Positions 14,601-26,050 of a DNA stretch of 64,000 nt are shown in pieces. Both the position numbers and the translations under genes were made by a program. Source of the DNA: Symsagittifera roscoffensis (Eukaryota > Xenacoelomorpha > Acoela > Convolutidae); NCBI RefSeq assembly GCF_963678635.1, contig NC_087071.1, positions 25,245,821 to 25,309,820 on the forward strand, given 5' to 3'. The notes under the pieces are model-generated. The model ran no database searches and was not told the origin of the DNA. It saw only the letters and a list, made by a program, of their open reading frames with translations. The first letter of the stretch is position 1, and each line of letters begins with the position of its first letter.

Positions 14601-17600
14601 ACCGGGTTTATCGATTAAACACAACCTGAAAACTGGCACGGTAAATTTCGCGAAGAAAAAAAGTTAAGAAAAAATTGTCGAAGTTTCAAAACTTCGATTT
14701 GTTTGAACTCCATAATTTTCTTAAAAACAAACTGGGCATACCCAGTTATCAAATAATGCTTCCAACAACATGCTGTTTCAATTAAACCTATGATGTCAGA
14801 TATGACAGGATAGTTAGCGAGAGAAGTCCAAGAAACGGTCAACCAATCAAAAATTCGACATTTCCGAGAATCATAGCATTTTGTGAAAAAAAAACGGCGT
14901 AGCCGCTTATGCGGAAGATATTCAATCAATCTGTATTTTCGATTGATACCAAAATTTATGATTTGGGAGGGTAAATCTTGAGAAATAGCAAAAAGTTTTA
15001 TAAAATAGTTACAAAACTAAAACGTTTACTTTTCCGATGGCCATACGGGTTATGGGAAGCTCATTTGCTCACGCAACTACTCCCTAACTTTTCTGATATC
15101 AAAAAAGTATGGATCTCAAAAAAGTCAACGTTTTGATAATTTAGAATTTTTATAAAGTTTTTTTGACTTTTCTCCGAAAATTAAAACTTTGAGTTTAATC
15201 GAAAGTACAGGTCGGTTGAATCCCTTCTGCATGAGCGCCTACTCTGTGCCTTTTCACAAAAAGTTATGATTATCGGAAATGTCAAATTTTTGAATACTCG
15301 ACCGTTTTTTGGATTTCTCTCGCCACTATTCTGTCAAATCTGATATCATAAGTTATACCAAAACAACTTGTTGAAAGCTTTTCCTTATAACTGTCTATGC
15401 CCAGTTTGTTTAAGAAAAAAGTTATGGCCTTTTAAAAGTCGAAGGGAAGTTTTGAAACTTTTTGACTTTACGCAAAAAAGCCGTGCCAATTCTCAAGTTG
15501 TGTTCAATCGAAACCACCGGTCGTTGGAAGGTTCTCTGCTTAAGCGGCCACAACCTGCTCTTTCGCAGGAAAAAAAAACATGAATTTTGGTAGTTCTTTT
15601 AACCTCTTTTTAAATTTTTTGACCGTTTTTTAGAAAACTTATTGATTTTTCCTAAGAATTACACAACCAAATCTGAGATAAAAAAACCAACTGAAACAAA
15701 TAGTTGCGATAATGGTTGCTGCAGAAGCGGTGGCTCTTGATTATCTCAAAAAAAATTCTTTTTCAGTAGAAAAATATTTAAGATTCTGGGCAAAATTCAA
15801 TTTTTGAAAACAATCATTTCGAGCCAAATCAGCAAAGCAAATCCGTTCAATGTTCAATATCAAGCACATACCTCCAGTTTAAGCTGCGGACCCTTGTTGT
15901 TTCTATCTGGACAACCGAATTCTTTGAGAGTTGAGCCTAAAATCTCAATTATGGCAGGATAGCTTTCGAGAAATTTCAAAAATTTAAAGAAATGGCCAAA
16001 AATCAAAATTAATTTGACCATTTAGAGGGCCAAAAATTGTATGTAAACAAATTTGGGCGTAGCCGCTCATGCAGAAAATTTTTCGAAGCCAGTTTATTCA
16101 TTGAAACCAAAACTCAGATTTGAGAGTGGTAATTTTGAGAAAATGAAAACAAAATCAAAAATTTGGGTCAAATTTTCCCCCACAGACTTTTTCGAAGGAT
16201 GTAGACAGAGGTCTTAGGTGAAAAGAAGCCAGGGGAGTATACCGACACTCAGGGAAAATTAATTGCATGTTTTTTTCCAAAAATTTGCTTATAATTGACT
16301 TTTTGTTATCTAAAATTTTTTACTAATTTTATTTTTTTTTATATTCTGGCTTCAAGTTAACTTTTGTCTCCAATCTAAACCAACTACAAAGAGACGAAGC
16401 AAAGCGTTACAGCACGAACTTAAAAAAAAATTGCTCAAAAAAAATAAAATGTTGAAAAAAAATTATGCGAATCAAATTTTGTTGGCTCGATAAAAGACAA
16501 CTAAGGGCCCAGCAAAATCTGGAGGCAAGTATTTGATATTCTTTGAAATTTAAACCATCATGGGGGACGAAGTGAGGTAAACCAAAAATTGGACTATGTC
16601 GTAAAATTAACTGGTTTCTCTACTAAAATAAGTGAGTAGACCTAAACACTTTGAGATAATCATTTTTCCAATGAAGATAACCTTTCCCTTCGAAAATTAT
16701 GGAGCCAATGCTTCTGCACGAAATATTATCTCAACCGGTCCTTTCAGTTGATTTTTTCATTTCAGATTTTATTGATTATTTTTGGGGACATTTCAAAAAA
16801 CTTCTGAAAAACTATCAAGTTTTTACAAAAGCCATCAAAACGAATTCCAAAATTCGAGGTTTTTTCCTGCATGAGCAGGTTGTGACTGCTCAAGCAGACA
16901 AGATTACTAAAACCGATTTTATCGATTAAACACAACCTGAAAATTGGCATGGTAAATTTCACGAAGAAAAAAGTTTAGAAAAAATTGTCGAAGTTTCAAA
17001 ACATCGATTTGTTTGAACTCCATAATTTTCTTAAAAACAAACTGGGCATACCCAGTTATCAAATAAAGCTTCCAACAACATGCTGTTTCGATTAAACCTA
17101 TGATGTCAGATATGACAGGATAGTTAGCGAGAGGAGTCCAAGAAACGGTCAACCTATCAAAAATTTGACATTTCCGAGAATCATAGCATTTTGTGAAGAA
17201 AAATACGGCGCAGCCGCTTATGCGAAAGAGATTCAATCAACCTGTTCTTTCGATTGAAACCAAAATCTTTGATTTGGGAGAGTAGTTCTTAAGAAATACC
17301 AAAAACTTTTATAAAAAAAGTTACAAAACTGAAACGTTGACTTTTCCGAAACGTTGACTACGGGTTATGGAAAACTCATTTGCTCACGCAACTACTCCCT
17401 AACTTTTCTGAAACCAAAAAGTTATGGCTCTCGGAAAAATTAAGGTTTTGATAATTTGGAATTTTTATGAATTTTTTTGACTTTTCTCCGAAATTTAAGA
17501 CTGAGTTCAATCAAAAGTATAGGTCGATTGAATCCCTTCTGCATGAACGGCTACATTGTGCCTTTTCACAAAAAGTTATGATTATCGGAAACGCCCAACT

Positions 17601-18520
17601 TTTGAATAATTGACCGATTTTTGGATTTTTCTTGCCCCTAAACTGTCAAATCTGATATCAGAGGTTTAATCAAAACAACTTGTTGAAAGCTTTCTCTTAT
17701 AACTGTCTATGCCCAGTTTGTTTAAGAAAAACGTTATGGCCTTCAAAATGTCGAAGTTTTGAAACTTTTTGACTTTACGCAAAAACTACCGTTACAATTC
17801 TTAGGTTGTGTTCAATCGAAACACCCGGTCGTTGGAAGCTTCTCTGCTTAAGCGGGCACAACCTGCTCTTTGCGGGAAAAAGACATGAGTTTTGGTAGTC
17901 CTTTTAACCTCTTTTTAGAACTTTTGACCGTTTTCTAGAAACTTATGGTTTTTCCTAAAAATTACACAATCAAATCGGAAATAAAAATGTCCAACTGAAA
18001 CAACTGGTTGCAATAATGGTTGTTGCAGAAGCGGTGGCTCTTGATTATCTCAAAAAAATTCTATTTTAGTAGAAACACATTTAAGGTTCTGGGCAAAGTC
18101 CAATTTTTGATATCGTTTTTTTTTCGTGCCAAATTAGTATAGCAAACCCATTCAATATCAAACATATACTTCCAGTTTTAGCTGCGGCCCCTTGTTGTTT
18201 TTATTTAGACAATCATAGCAGGATAGCTTTCTAGAATATTCAAAAACTTTAAAAGGTCAAAAGCAAAAAAAAATTGACCATTTAGAGGGCCAAAGTTTGT
18301 ATGAAAACAAATCTGGGCGTAGCTGTTCTTGCAGAAAGTTTTTTCGAAACCAGTTTGTTTATTGAGACCAAAACTCAGACTGGAGAGGGGTATTTTTTGA
18401 GAAAATGAAATCAAAATCAAAAATATGGGTCAATTATTCCCCCACAGACTTTTTCGAATGCTGTCGACAAAATGTTCAGGAAAAGAGGCCAGAGGAGTAT
18501 ACCGACCTACAGGGGAATGA

Positions 18521-20450
18521 ACGGTTTTTAAATTTATACCCCTTTTTGAAAAAAGTAGAAGTTTTGAGAAAAACTTAAATTTTTCCAATAAGTTTGGAAA
18601 TAATTTTCCATAATCAAAAAAAATATATCAACAAACCGATTAGTTAATATACAACCAACATGAACAGTGCAGAGGGGAGTGTTCAATTTTTTTTTTTCTT
18701 GAAACGACCCAACGTTAGGTCAGTAAGCCGATAAAAAATTGGCAGAAATACTTTGGGCCGAGGTAATTTTTCAAAGCGGAACAAAAAAAACAAAGAATGA
18801 AATATGAACAGAAGGTAAGCAAAATTACTAGTTGTAGGAGTAAAGCAAACACTAAAAGCAACATTTAAGAAAAATGCGCGCAGCAAAAAAAAAACAAATT
18901 TAACAGGTGAAAACTAAGCCGACAACAGATAAGCAGAGAAATAATTGACCAACAATTTTATTTGAAACAGAGTATTTCCAATGTGAAAAAAATAAGCTCC
19001 TGGTCAGATTCAAGCCGAGGATCTTTGCCGTTCCAGGCATATTCTCTACCTCCAGGCTAAGTTGGCCGTGAACGCATTGAAATTTGATTCATTATGCACC
19101 AAGATTCAAGTTATTCTGATAAACAAGTTGTTAATCAGAAAAAAGTCTATAATCCAGTTTGATAACGCTTGTTAATCGCAAGCGTAATAATGATGGTTCA
19201 GCAATTTAGCTTTCGCTCACGAAGTGTTCGGTTAAAAGACAACTTTTCATACTGAGCAATAACGTATCTAGCTACGGCATTTCAACGTTTTACGGCAAGG
19301 TTTATTGTCCTTTGTCGTATCTTTTTGCATCAAAATTTTGTCAAATAGGAAACGTGAATTTGCGGTTGATTTATGACTTAATTTTCTCGGACGCTCGAAA
19401 AGGATAATTCAGGTAATCGGATAGCATCAGGCGCATTTATATCTTTTTCCGAGCTCCGGTAAAGATTTTTGAACTTTGGGGTGAAGTATGGGTTTTCTAT
19501 GGCTCACATGATCCATTAACAAACTACTCTTTTTCACACTAAAACACGTGCCACAAAAATTGTCAGTTAAAGTTGAGTGGTACTATTCAATCATTTTAGT
19601 TGCAATTCAATCCTCTTAGATAACAAAAATGTTTATTAATCGCTAACAAAAATTTTACTATGTGTTTATAAGTCCATTACTAGTTTTTTCTGACGTAGTT
19701 TATAGCCGCACGAACAAATGTCAACCAACTGATACATTAGAGTTTTATTTTCGTTTTTAATCCATTTTGCAAACGAGCTTGTGGTCCGCAACTCGGCCGA
19801 ATATTCCTGTTTCAGAAGACTGAGATTTATCTCATTTTTATTACAGGAAAACAATAATTGCATTCATAAAGCAGGGGAAAATAAAATTTGTTCAAACTGT
19901 TTATAGTATTTTCCATCTTTCTAATATTTCATAGCTCCATTAAACTTTATGTCTAACTAATTGAGAAAAAATAATTCATTCGAGTGATCAAATAATAAAC
20001 TAAAGATAAAGTGAAACTTAAGAAACTGAACAACAACAGATCCCGAAACACAGGCGAAAAGTATACCAGTTGCCAACATATACAAACAATATATATACCT
20101 GCATCGATATATCAAATGATATAAAAACAATTTGATTATAGATGGCTTCAGGGACGAATTATAAGACTATGCAAATAAAAAAAAACACGTTTTAAAACCC
20201 TGAAACCACCCTTTCCTGGAATGTAGAGAAACCTTTACATGAATAATCGATACTGAAACATTTACAATTTTGATCATTTTGTAGCACCTTTTCACTTCAA
20301 TTTGCTATTCGAAAATTTACTTTCGCTGGCTTGACAACCTTAATGTTATTTCACTATGCAGCTATGCCCTGCTATTTCTATTTTCACTTCAAAATTTCAA
20401 GTTTTCAAAAGTTGTACATCGCCGCTTTAAGAATAACATTCGTTCAAAAA
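18521..20450. other. Gene-free spacer beside the satellite
   Basis: Apart from the tRNA-like element at about 18,990-19,220, I see no splice-site-bounded coding exon, no long ORF and no recognisable protein motif here. The sequence is AT-rich and single-copy looking, with short A runs. Confidence 0.5.
18990..19220 (-). repeat. tRNA-derived SINE-like element
   Basis: On the minus strand, TAGCCTGGAGG (19,049-19,059) matches the pol III A-box consensus TRGCNNAGNGG apart from a T for A at its seventh base, and GGCTTGAATCT (19,006-19,016) matches the B box. Spacing is tRNA-like. To the right, around 19,160-19,190, lies the motif gataacgcttgttaatcgca, which resembles the end motif of other repeats in the window (compare 41,617-41,645). 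There is no clean cloverleaf, so this is a SINE head and not a functional tRNA gene. Confidence 0.55.
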
Positions 20451-20491
20451 ATTGAACGAGTCGCTCCTTAAAAACTTCGAAAGAAGGGCAT

Positions 20492-20497
20492 TTTTAT
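20492..20497 (-). terminator. AATAAA polyadenylation signal
   Basis: A canonical AATAAA on the minus strand lies 256 bp after the stop of the candidate exon at 20,753. It would close that transcript's 3' UTR if the exon is real. Confidence 0.35.
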
Positions 20498-20752
20498 TAA
20501 AGAGGCTCTTGAAACATCAGGAAATAAACTTGATTCACAGATGGGCTGCTGAAGTCTATGGCGAACAAAGATCGAATTATCTGCACGAATGAAACGAAAG
20601 TCTTTTCCACGAAACTGAGCAGATTCTTTAATTTCCCATTCAAGTGAAGATTTCACCTGTGTAGATGAACTAATTGCTCTTCTTTCATTTTGTTCTATTC
20701 CAGTGCCGATTTGAGGACACATACCATTGACTCTTAGATGACATTTGAGCGT

Positions 20753-20808
20753 CTATTCTTCATTCCCACTCCCATAGTAGTTCGCATCTGCCGACAGAGG
20801 CGTCTTTT
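20753..20808 (-). CDS. Candidate orphan 3' terminal coding exon
   Basis: Reading the minus strand, a strong acceptor (pyrimidine tract CCTGCTTCAG, AG at 20,809-20,810) opens into a short frame KTPLSADANYYGSGNEE followed by TAG at 20,753-20,755. An AATAAA signal follows 256 bp downstream (20,492-20,497). The exon enters in phase 1, which is the phase left by exon 6 of the cysteine-string gene ending at 26,656. It could be an alternative last exon of that gene, the last exon of an unrecognised gene, or chance. It shows no family similarity that I recognise. Confidence 0.3.
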
Positions 20809-21000
20809 CTGAAGCAGGAAAAAAAAACAAAATATGATTGCAACAGACATTTATACAGTTTATAGCAAATTAATTAAGCAGACGGCTCATTTCTGTGTCA
20901 GATTTTAGAGTAAAACTACTCGAAAGAGCAATGCACAAAATTTTTAATTATGATTTAGTTTTTGTTATGCTGTAGCTTTTAATCCAAAATGCTGTACAGT

Positions 21001-21660
21001 GCTGATTTAAAGTCTCCGGACAAAACGCAATAAACTAGAATTTCAAAACGCTAAATGTGTTTCCCAAATTCAAGTTTTTCTCAAATGGGTTGACTTTAAG
21101 TTAAAAAAAAGCTGAAGACAAAACTTGCAGAGAATTTCAGCACAATTCAAATGGTGCACATTTTTTTTGCAAAATTCAGGCCCAAAATTTAACCCTAAAA
21201 TGGATCAGTTTAGCTTTTTTTAGTCAATCAAAGTGAGCCTCTTACATAGCCCAAAAAGTTTAAGAAGGGATTAATTATAGACAAAAAAGGTCATTTTTAC
21301 TAAATAAAACACCAATTTTTACTTAAAAACAATTTTTAAACAATTTACGCTATTTCTTGGAGAGTATACCCTTCTTAAAGTTTATTGTGCTATGTAAGAG
21401 GCTCACTTTGATACAACAAATCAGTGATCGACCAATTAGTTTTGGTGTAATTTTTGATTGACTAAACAAGCCAAAACTGATCCATTATTGGGGTAAATTT
21501 TTAGGCCCAAATTTTGAGAAAAAAAAACTTGCACTATAATAATTCTGCCGAAATTCTAAGAAAGTTTCATCTTCATCATTTTTAACCTTAAGTCAACCTA
21601 ATTTGAGAAAAACGCATTTTAAAACTCTAGCTTAATGCGTTTTGACCAGATAATTTAAGC
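21001..21660. repeat. 0.66-kb fold-back (long inverted repeat) element
   Basis: The left arm (about 21,001-21,275) and right arm (about 21,375-21,660) are imperfect reverse complements. Examples are gagcctcttacatagc (left) matched in the right arm by gctatgtaagaggctc, aatggatcagttt matched by aaactgatccatt, and caaaacgca near both outer ends. There is no ORF. The architecture is that of a fold-back or MITE-type non-autonomous DNA element. Its right end abuts the next repeat, whose head cagaggcgaag starts at about 21,660. Confidence 0.8.
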
Positions 21661-22215
21661 AGAGGCGAAGTTGCACTTCGCATACACAAGCAAAAATACG
21701 ACCGATAATGCTACTGGGAAAAACTGAATGAGTAAACCTTCGAGTCTAAAAAACTTCTTAAGTGACACACGCCAATTGTGAGTCTTCATAATTGCTAAGT
21801 GACGCAAGCCAATTATGACCCATTAGCAGTACCAGTCAAATTGCAAAAAAAAAGAAATCTACCAACTAACATGCCTCAATTTATAGAGCGGGCGCATTTA
21901 AACTAGTATACAAAAAAGTTCATTAAAAACATCTGACCCTGTCCAGTTTCGAACCCTCTTAATTTGTTGCTGGTCTCCTTCCCTACCTCTACGCTAAAGA
22001 TCCATGATACCTTGAAGCTAAAGTGCTATTTGTAATATAATAGTCGGTGTTAATATCCTTAGCGTTGGTTGTACTTAATACCTTGATCAAAATGAACTTG
22101 GATCAAATAATACTTTCAAAATGAACATTTTGTCGCAACAATTGCATCGCAACAAGATTTGCGACTTAGGTTGAGAAAACAAGAAAGTTCATAGTATATC
22201 ACAAGCTTCAGCAAT
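21659..22215 (-). repeat. SINE-like repeat, family B (fullest copy)
   Basis: It begins on the plus side with the palindromic head gcgaagttgcacttcgc. The minus strand carries pol III boxes: A box TAGCGTAGAGG (21,986-21,996) and B box GGTTCGAAACT (21,945-21,955). It ends with gcgacttaggttgagaaaa followed by a caagctt-type end. The same order of blocks is found at 36,610-37,065 (internally deleted) and at 27,088-27,286 plus 27,750-27,910 (interrupted). Confidence 0.75.
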
Positions 22216-22309
22216 GTAGTTATTGACAGATTAAATTTCTCAAGTTCACAGAGACGTTGCTCATTTAGACGTTGGAAATCAAATTTCACTAAGAACCTAC
22301 TCTCGAAAC

Positions 22310-22540
22310 ATCGCTGATCGATAATAGAGTTTGCCTTTCTATTAACAAAAGAAATGACAAAGAATCGACTTTGCTGTTCGATAATGGAGTTTGCCTTCCT
22401 ATTAACAAAAGGAAATAATTTGAACTTAAACGAAATCAAAAATCAATCCCCGAAAATCAAAATTGAGCGGGAATAAATTTAAAACTTATCCCGAAAAAAA
22501 AACAAAATCATCACAACTATATAAGTCTTGAAGACGTTGA
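22310..22540. repeat. Dispersed repeat family D, partial copy with internal duplication
   Basis: It contains the family block tgctgttcgataatggagtt and a downstream tataagtcttgaag stretch. Within it, the block cgataat(a/g)gagtttgcctt plus attaacaaaag occurs twice, about 60 bp apart. Other copies of family D lie near 40,035, 45,290, 47,695, 51,050 and 53,090. Confidence 0.65.
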
Positions 22541-24479
22541 TTGACTCGTAATTTAAAGCACAATCTGCCAATTTCAACAAAAACTTGCATGCAAATCCAA
22601 ATTTTCAAGTTGCCTTGATACATAAATATCATCTTAGAAATAAGATTTGCATACCAAGTTTTTCGAAATAGGTCATTTGCTCTACATAATTAAAGTCTCC
22701 ACTTTTACGAAAGTTTTCAGTTAATTATTTTTCAGTTAAAGGCTGGCAAAATTATTATGAAAGAGTCATTTACTATCTTCGGGGAAAATTTAGTATGAAA
22801 ACAGCTGCTTTTTAGTCCGAAATCATGTCACAACGCTGCATGATACGTCGAAGTATATTATACATTTTATGACAGTATTTATATTGCTCATTTTTATCAA
22901 CTTAGTCAGCTCTAACTGTTGGAACTCTTCAAAATAAGTATCTGAAAACGTTAAGATGAACAAAACTCCTTTGCTATTAATAAACACTGTGATGCATGCG
23001 AAAACTAACTTAAACGAAGGCAACTAGATGCTAACCAAGACAATGAAATTTTTCAAACATACTTGTTTTAGAAAACAAATTGGAAGGCGATTTGAAATTC
23101 TTTTAAAAAAAACTGCATTACACAATAAATTCAATAATCTGAAATTAATTAATTCAAGAATCTAGTATTCTATCATGAACTTTCTCCAGAATCTTATAAT
23201 GTTTGTCCAATCTAAAAAGTGAAAAGCAAAATTTTCAAATCATAACGAAAAGAGATTTAAAGTGATAATGTGACGTTTAGTGGCAATTACATATTTTTTT
23301 CGAAGACCAGCACTCAAATGAATGAGAAAATGATTTCGTTGGGGTTTACTGAAGGTTTATTGAAACAGGCACATCAGCAGACAAAAATCTAAAGCAGACA
23401 GCATGAAAAGAAGCAATTTACTTGATCCGACAGCTACATCGTTGGGTTAGATTTTTTCATGCAATTTCAGATACCTGACAAAAAATCAGTTGAACCCACA
23501 GAAAATCAGTTGTGGCATCACAGTTAAGCCCTTTCGTATGTTTCGGAATCTCGAAAACAAATTCAAACATCATTAAGCTTGTCTCAATTCAATTCAATTC
23601 AGAAGAAATTTTTGAGGATTCTAAACAAAAAATGAGAATCATAGACAAAATTGTGCATAGTTTAGTCCAGCCAATTGCCAAATTAACTGATTTCAAACTA
23701 CCAATTTTTACGAAAAATAATCTCAGGCCAAGGCGTTGATTTTTTCAAACCAGTTTTAGATTTCAATGGGACTGACCGTAAAGCACTGCTGGCTTGCTCG
23801 TAAAGTAAGTACAAATAAAGAAATACAGTAAAAAAATATTTCAGAAGTTTTCGTGGTATTTCAAATTTAACGAAAGCCTTCATATTACGCTTCGCTTCCC
23901 AAACAGATTAATTAGCTTTTCAATTATAATAAAAATAGGAAGATACAAAGCAATCTCAGCATTATTTTCAAGTGCAGAGCCTTTCAATGTCGCCTTTTAT
24001 CCACTCTTCGCTGAAAAAAAAATGTCCGACAGCAAATATGTCAGACATTTTTTTTACACATGGAGATAGTTTAGCGAATTTTTACTGCAGCTTAAATCAA
24101 GATTGAAAGCACTTAAATAAATATTGAAATCACTCTATCACTTGTCTTCGTAAGTAGTTTCTGTGGTACCTCAATTTAGCTGGTTAAAACGTAGCCAACA
24201 GAAAGTTGGAAGTGTTCATGAACTCAAAAAAGCGGGAAAAAAAATAATTGACTCAATTTAAAACATTTTTTTTTAATTTCGAGTTTATAATCTTGTATTA
24301 TCAGCGCCCTTCAAACAAATAACTCAATTTGAAAAAACTGAACCATTTGGTTGTTTTTTTTTTACTGGGAATCTGAACAATGAAATCCATTTTTGAAATG
24401 AGTTCGTAATTGGAGTGTAAGTTGCCTTCCTTTTACAAAATGAATTTGAAAGAAAAAACCAAGACGTGAAGAATCGAAC
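22541..24479. other. Intergenic stretch without recognised genes
   Basis: It holds scattered short open frames without splice context and one short perfect-looking hairpin (24,014-24,055). I see no conserved protein motif, RNA gene or SINE promoter boxes. Confidence 0.5.
24014..24055. repeat. Short A/T-flanked hairpin
   Basis: The arms aaaaaatgtccgaca and tgtcagacatttttt are reverse complements with one mismatch, separated by about 7 bases. Transcribed left to right, this would form a stem ending in a U run. In a eukaryotic intergenic region it is probably a tiny MITE remnant or chance. Confidence 0.5.
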
Positions 24480-24870
24480 TTGAGCGTGACACAGATGCGA
24501 AGGTGCACTTTGCACGCAAACACTAGCGAGAACACAAAAAGTAGCTCTAAAGAAAAAAGTAGAAATAAGCTTCAAATTAGTAAAAATTCGTCTACGTCTC
24601 GGATTTGAACCTACGACCTACTGAGACCTAGAGATAATGAGTTTCACGCAGTAACGACTCAGCTACAGACGCTTAATTAATGACAAACAATAATCACAAA
24701 TAAAGCAGAGAACAGATGCTATGCAATTTCTAATGCTAGAATTAAATTTCCATGTAAGTGAACACTTTCAATTAACACTTTTATTTGCCAGTTAGGCTAG
24801 GAAAAAAAGAAGCTTCGTACTAATACACTAACGCTCGCAAGCTCGCTAGTGTGAATAACTAACCAATATT
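24480..24870 (-). repeat. SINE-like repeat, family A
   Basis: The minus strand has A box TAGCTGAGTCG (24,655-24,665) and B box GGTTCAAATCC (24,601-24,611), a match to the tRNA B-box consensus GGTTCRANNCC. The head near 24,485 (cacagatgcgaaggtgcac) and tail near 24,830 (aacgctcgcaagctcgctag) are the two end motifs seen in other family A copies. The tail overlaps the first copy of the 301-bp duplication. Confidence 0.75.
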
Positions 24871-25361
24871 TTTTCCGGGATAAAAATTAAACACGACCTA
24901 TATAAGTATCTTCATTGACACTTAAAAACAGCTTATTTGAAAATTGGAAGTTCAAAGAAACTTTTCAGGGGGAAATTTGAAATCAGCATGGCAAACAAAA
25001 CTAAAAACAAAGGCGAGGCTGGAATTAACCACAAGCAAAACTAAGCACAAAGGCGAAGCTAAAAGCTTTCAATTAACACTTTTATTTGCCAGTTAGGCTA
25101 GGAAAAAAAGAAGCTTCGTACTAATACACTAACGCTCGCAAGCTCGCTAGTGTGAATAACTAACCAATATTTTTTCCGGGATAAAAATTAAACACGACCT
25201 ATATAAGTATCTTCATTGACACTTAAAAACAGCTTATTTGAAAATTGGAAGTTCAAAGAAACTTTTCAGGGGGAAATTTGAAATCAGCATGGCAAACAAA
25301 ACTAAAAACAAAGGCGAGGCTGGAATTAACCACAAGCAAAACTAAGCACAAAGGCGAAGCA
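24765..25361. repeat. 301-bp tandem duplication
   Basis: The blocks 24,765-25,065 and 25,066-25,361 are identical as far as I can read by eye. Each contains the family A tail (gctcgcaagctcgctagtg), a tataagtatcttc stretch, and short caaaggcgag/caaaggcgaag segments resembling the SINE head. The absence of visible divergence indicates a recent duplication (or an assembly artefact). Confidence 0.9.
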
Positions 25362-26050
25362 AAAATGATTGAAATGCGTAAAACTAGTTACCAATAACGC
25401 GTATCATATGCTATGAAATACGCAATGCTATGCAGCAAAACAGACCACCAAAATGAACACTATTTTCCGAGAGCTGGGATATAAAAAAGTGTTGATTCGT
25501 AATGTACACTACGCTCTCTGACTTGCGTATATAATATGTATAAAATTATTCAAACTCCGACAAAATTAAAATAGAAGCGAAATTGCATTTAGCATACAAA
25601 GGCAAATATACCAAATCCATGAAAGAAGTTGTTAGAGATGATGGGAAAAGAGAACCTGTTTCAGTCTCAACAATTGGAAGATAATTATGATGATAACAGA
25701 CAGCCAGTGAAAAATGACTCGAAGGATGTGTCTTCCTTCGAGTCTTCCTGATAAAAAACTCATGCTCGCTTACTATAAAGCAAGTGGTCGGAAAATTAAA
25801 TGATTTAGATTAATTTGATAACATAGCAATGCAGAGGCTCGCAGAAGACAAATCATATGGAAGAATAATATCAGTGATTCAACTAAAAGTATCTACTTGA
25901 TGATTCACTAAACGTGCAACAAGCATAACGTCTTCCAAACGCGAAATTGGGGTTTCCATAAAGACGGATCAAACATATCTACACGGCAGTACAGTTACCT
26001 TTCCACTGCGCAACTACGTTCATAATTCAAGAAAGCGCAAAACTCTGTTT
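25362..26050. other. Region downstream of the cysteine-string gene
   Basis: This should contain the 3' UTR of the minus-strand cysteine-string gene, but I find no canonical AATAAA close to its stop. A donor-like AAAG|GTAACT lies near 26,000, so the 3' UTR may be spliced. A degenerate SINE-head motif lies near 25,575. Nothing else is recognisable. Confidence 0.4.

Larger units (their letters stand above)
1..18520. repeat. Macrosatellite array of ~2.3-kb palindromic units
   Basis: The landmark tacgggttatgggaagctca (or a close variant) recurs near 1, 1689, 3481, 5785, 7972, 10341, 12675, 15044 and 17359. Periods are therefore about 1688, 1792, 2304, 2187, 2369, 2334, 2369 and 2315 bp, with a final partial unit fading out near 18,520. 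Each unit is an imperfect inverted repeat about an axis just after the landmark. In the 12,675 unit, 12,658-12,676 pairs with 12,738-12,757, cctgcaaagagcagg (12,187) pairs with cctactctttgcagg (13,184), and gggcccagc near 11,833 pairs with tagctgcgg near 13,543. No ORF longer than about 105 codons exists in the array and none is conserved across units, so I read it as non-coding satellite. Position near a centromere, telomere or other heterochromatin is inference only. Confidence 0.95.

Noticed and set aside
41-18886. About 40 ORFs of 60-105 codons in the satellite region
   Set aside because: They shift, appear on both strands and vary between units; they are by-products of a repeated AT-rich sequence, and none has a recognisable domain.
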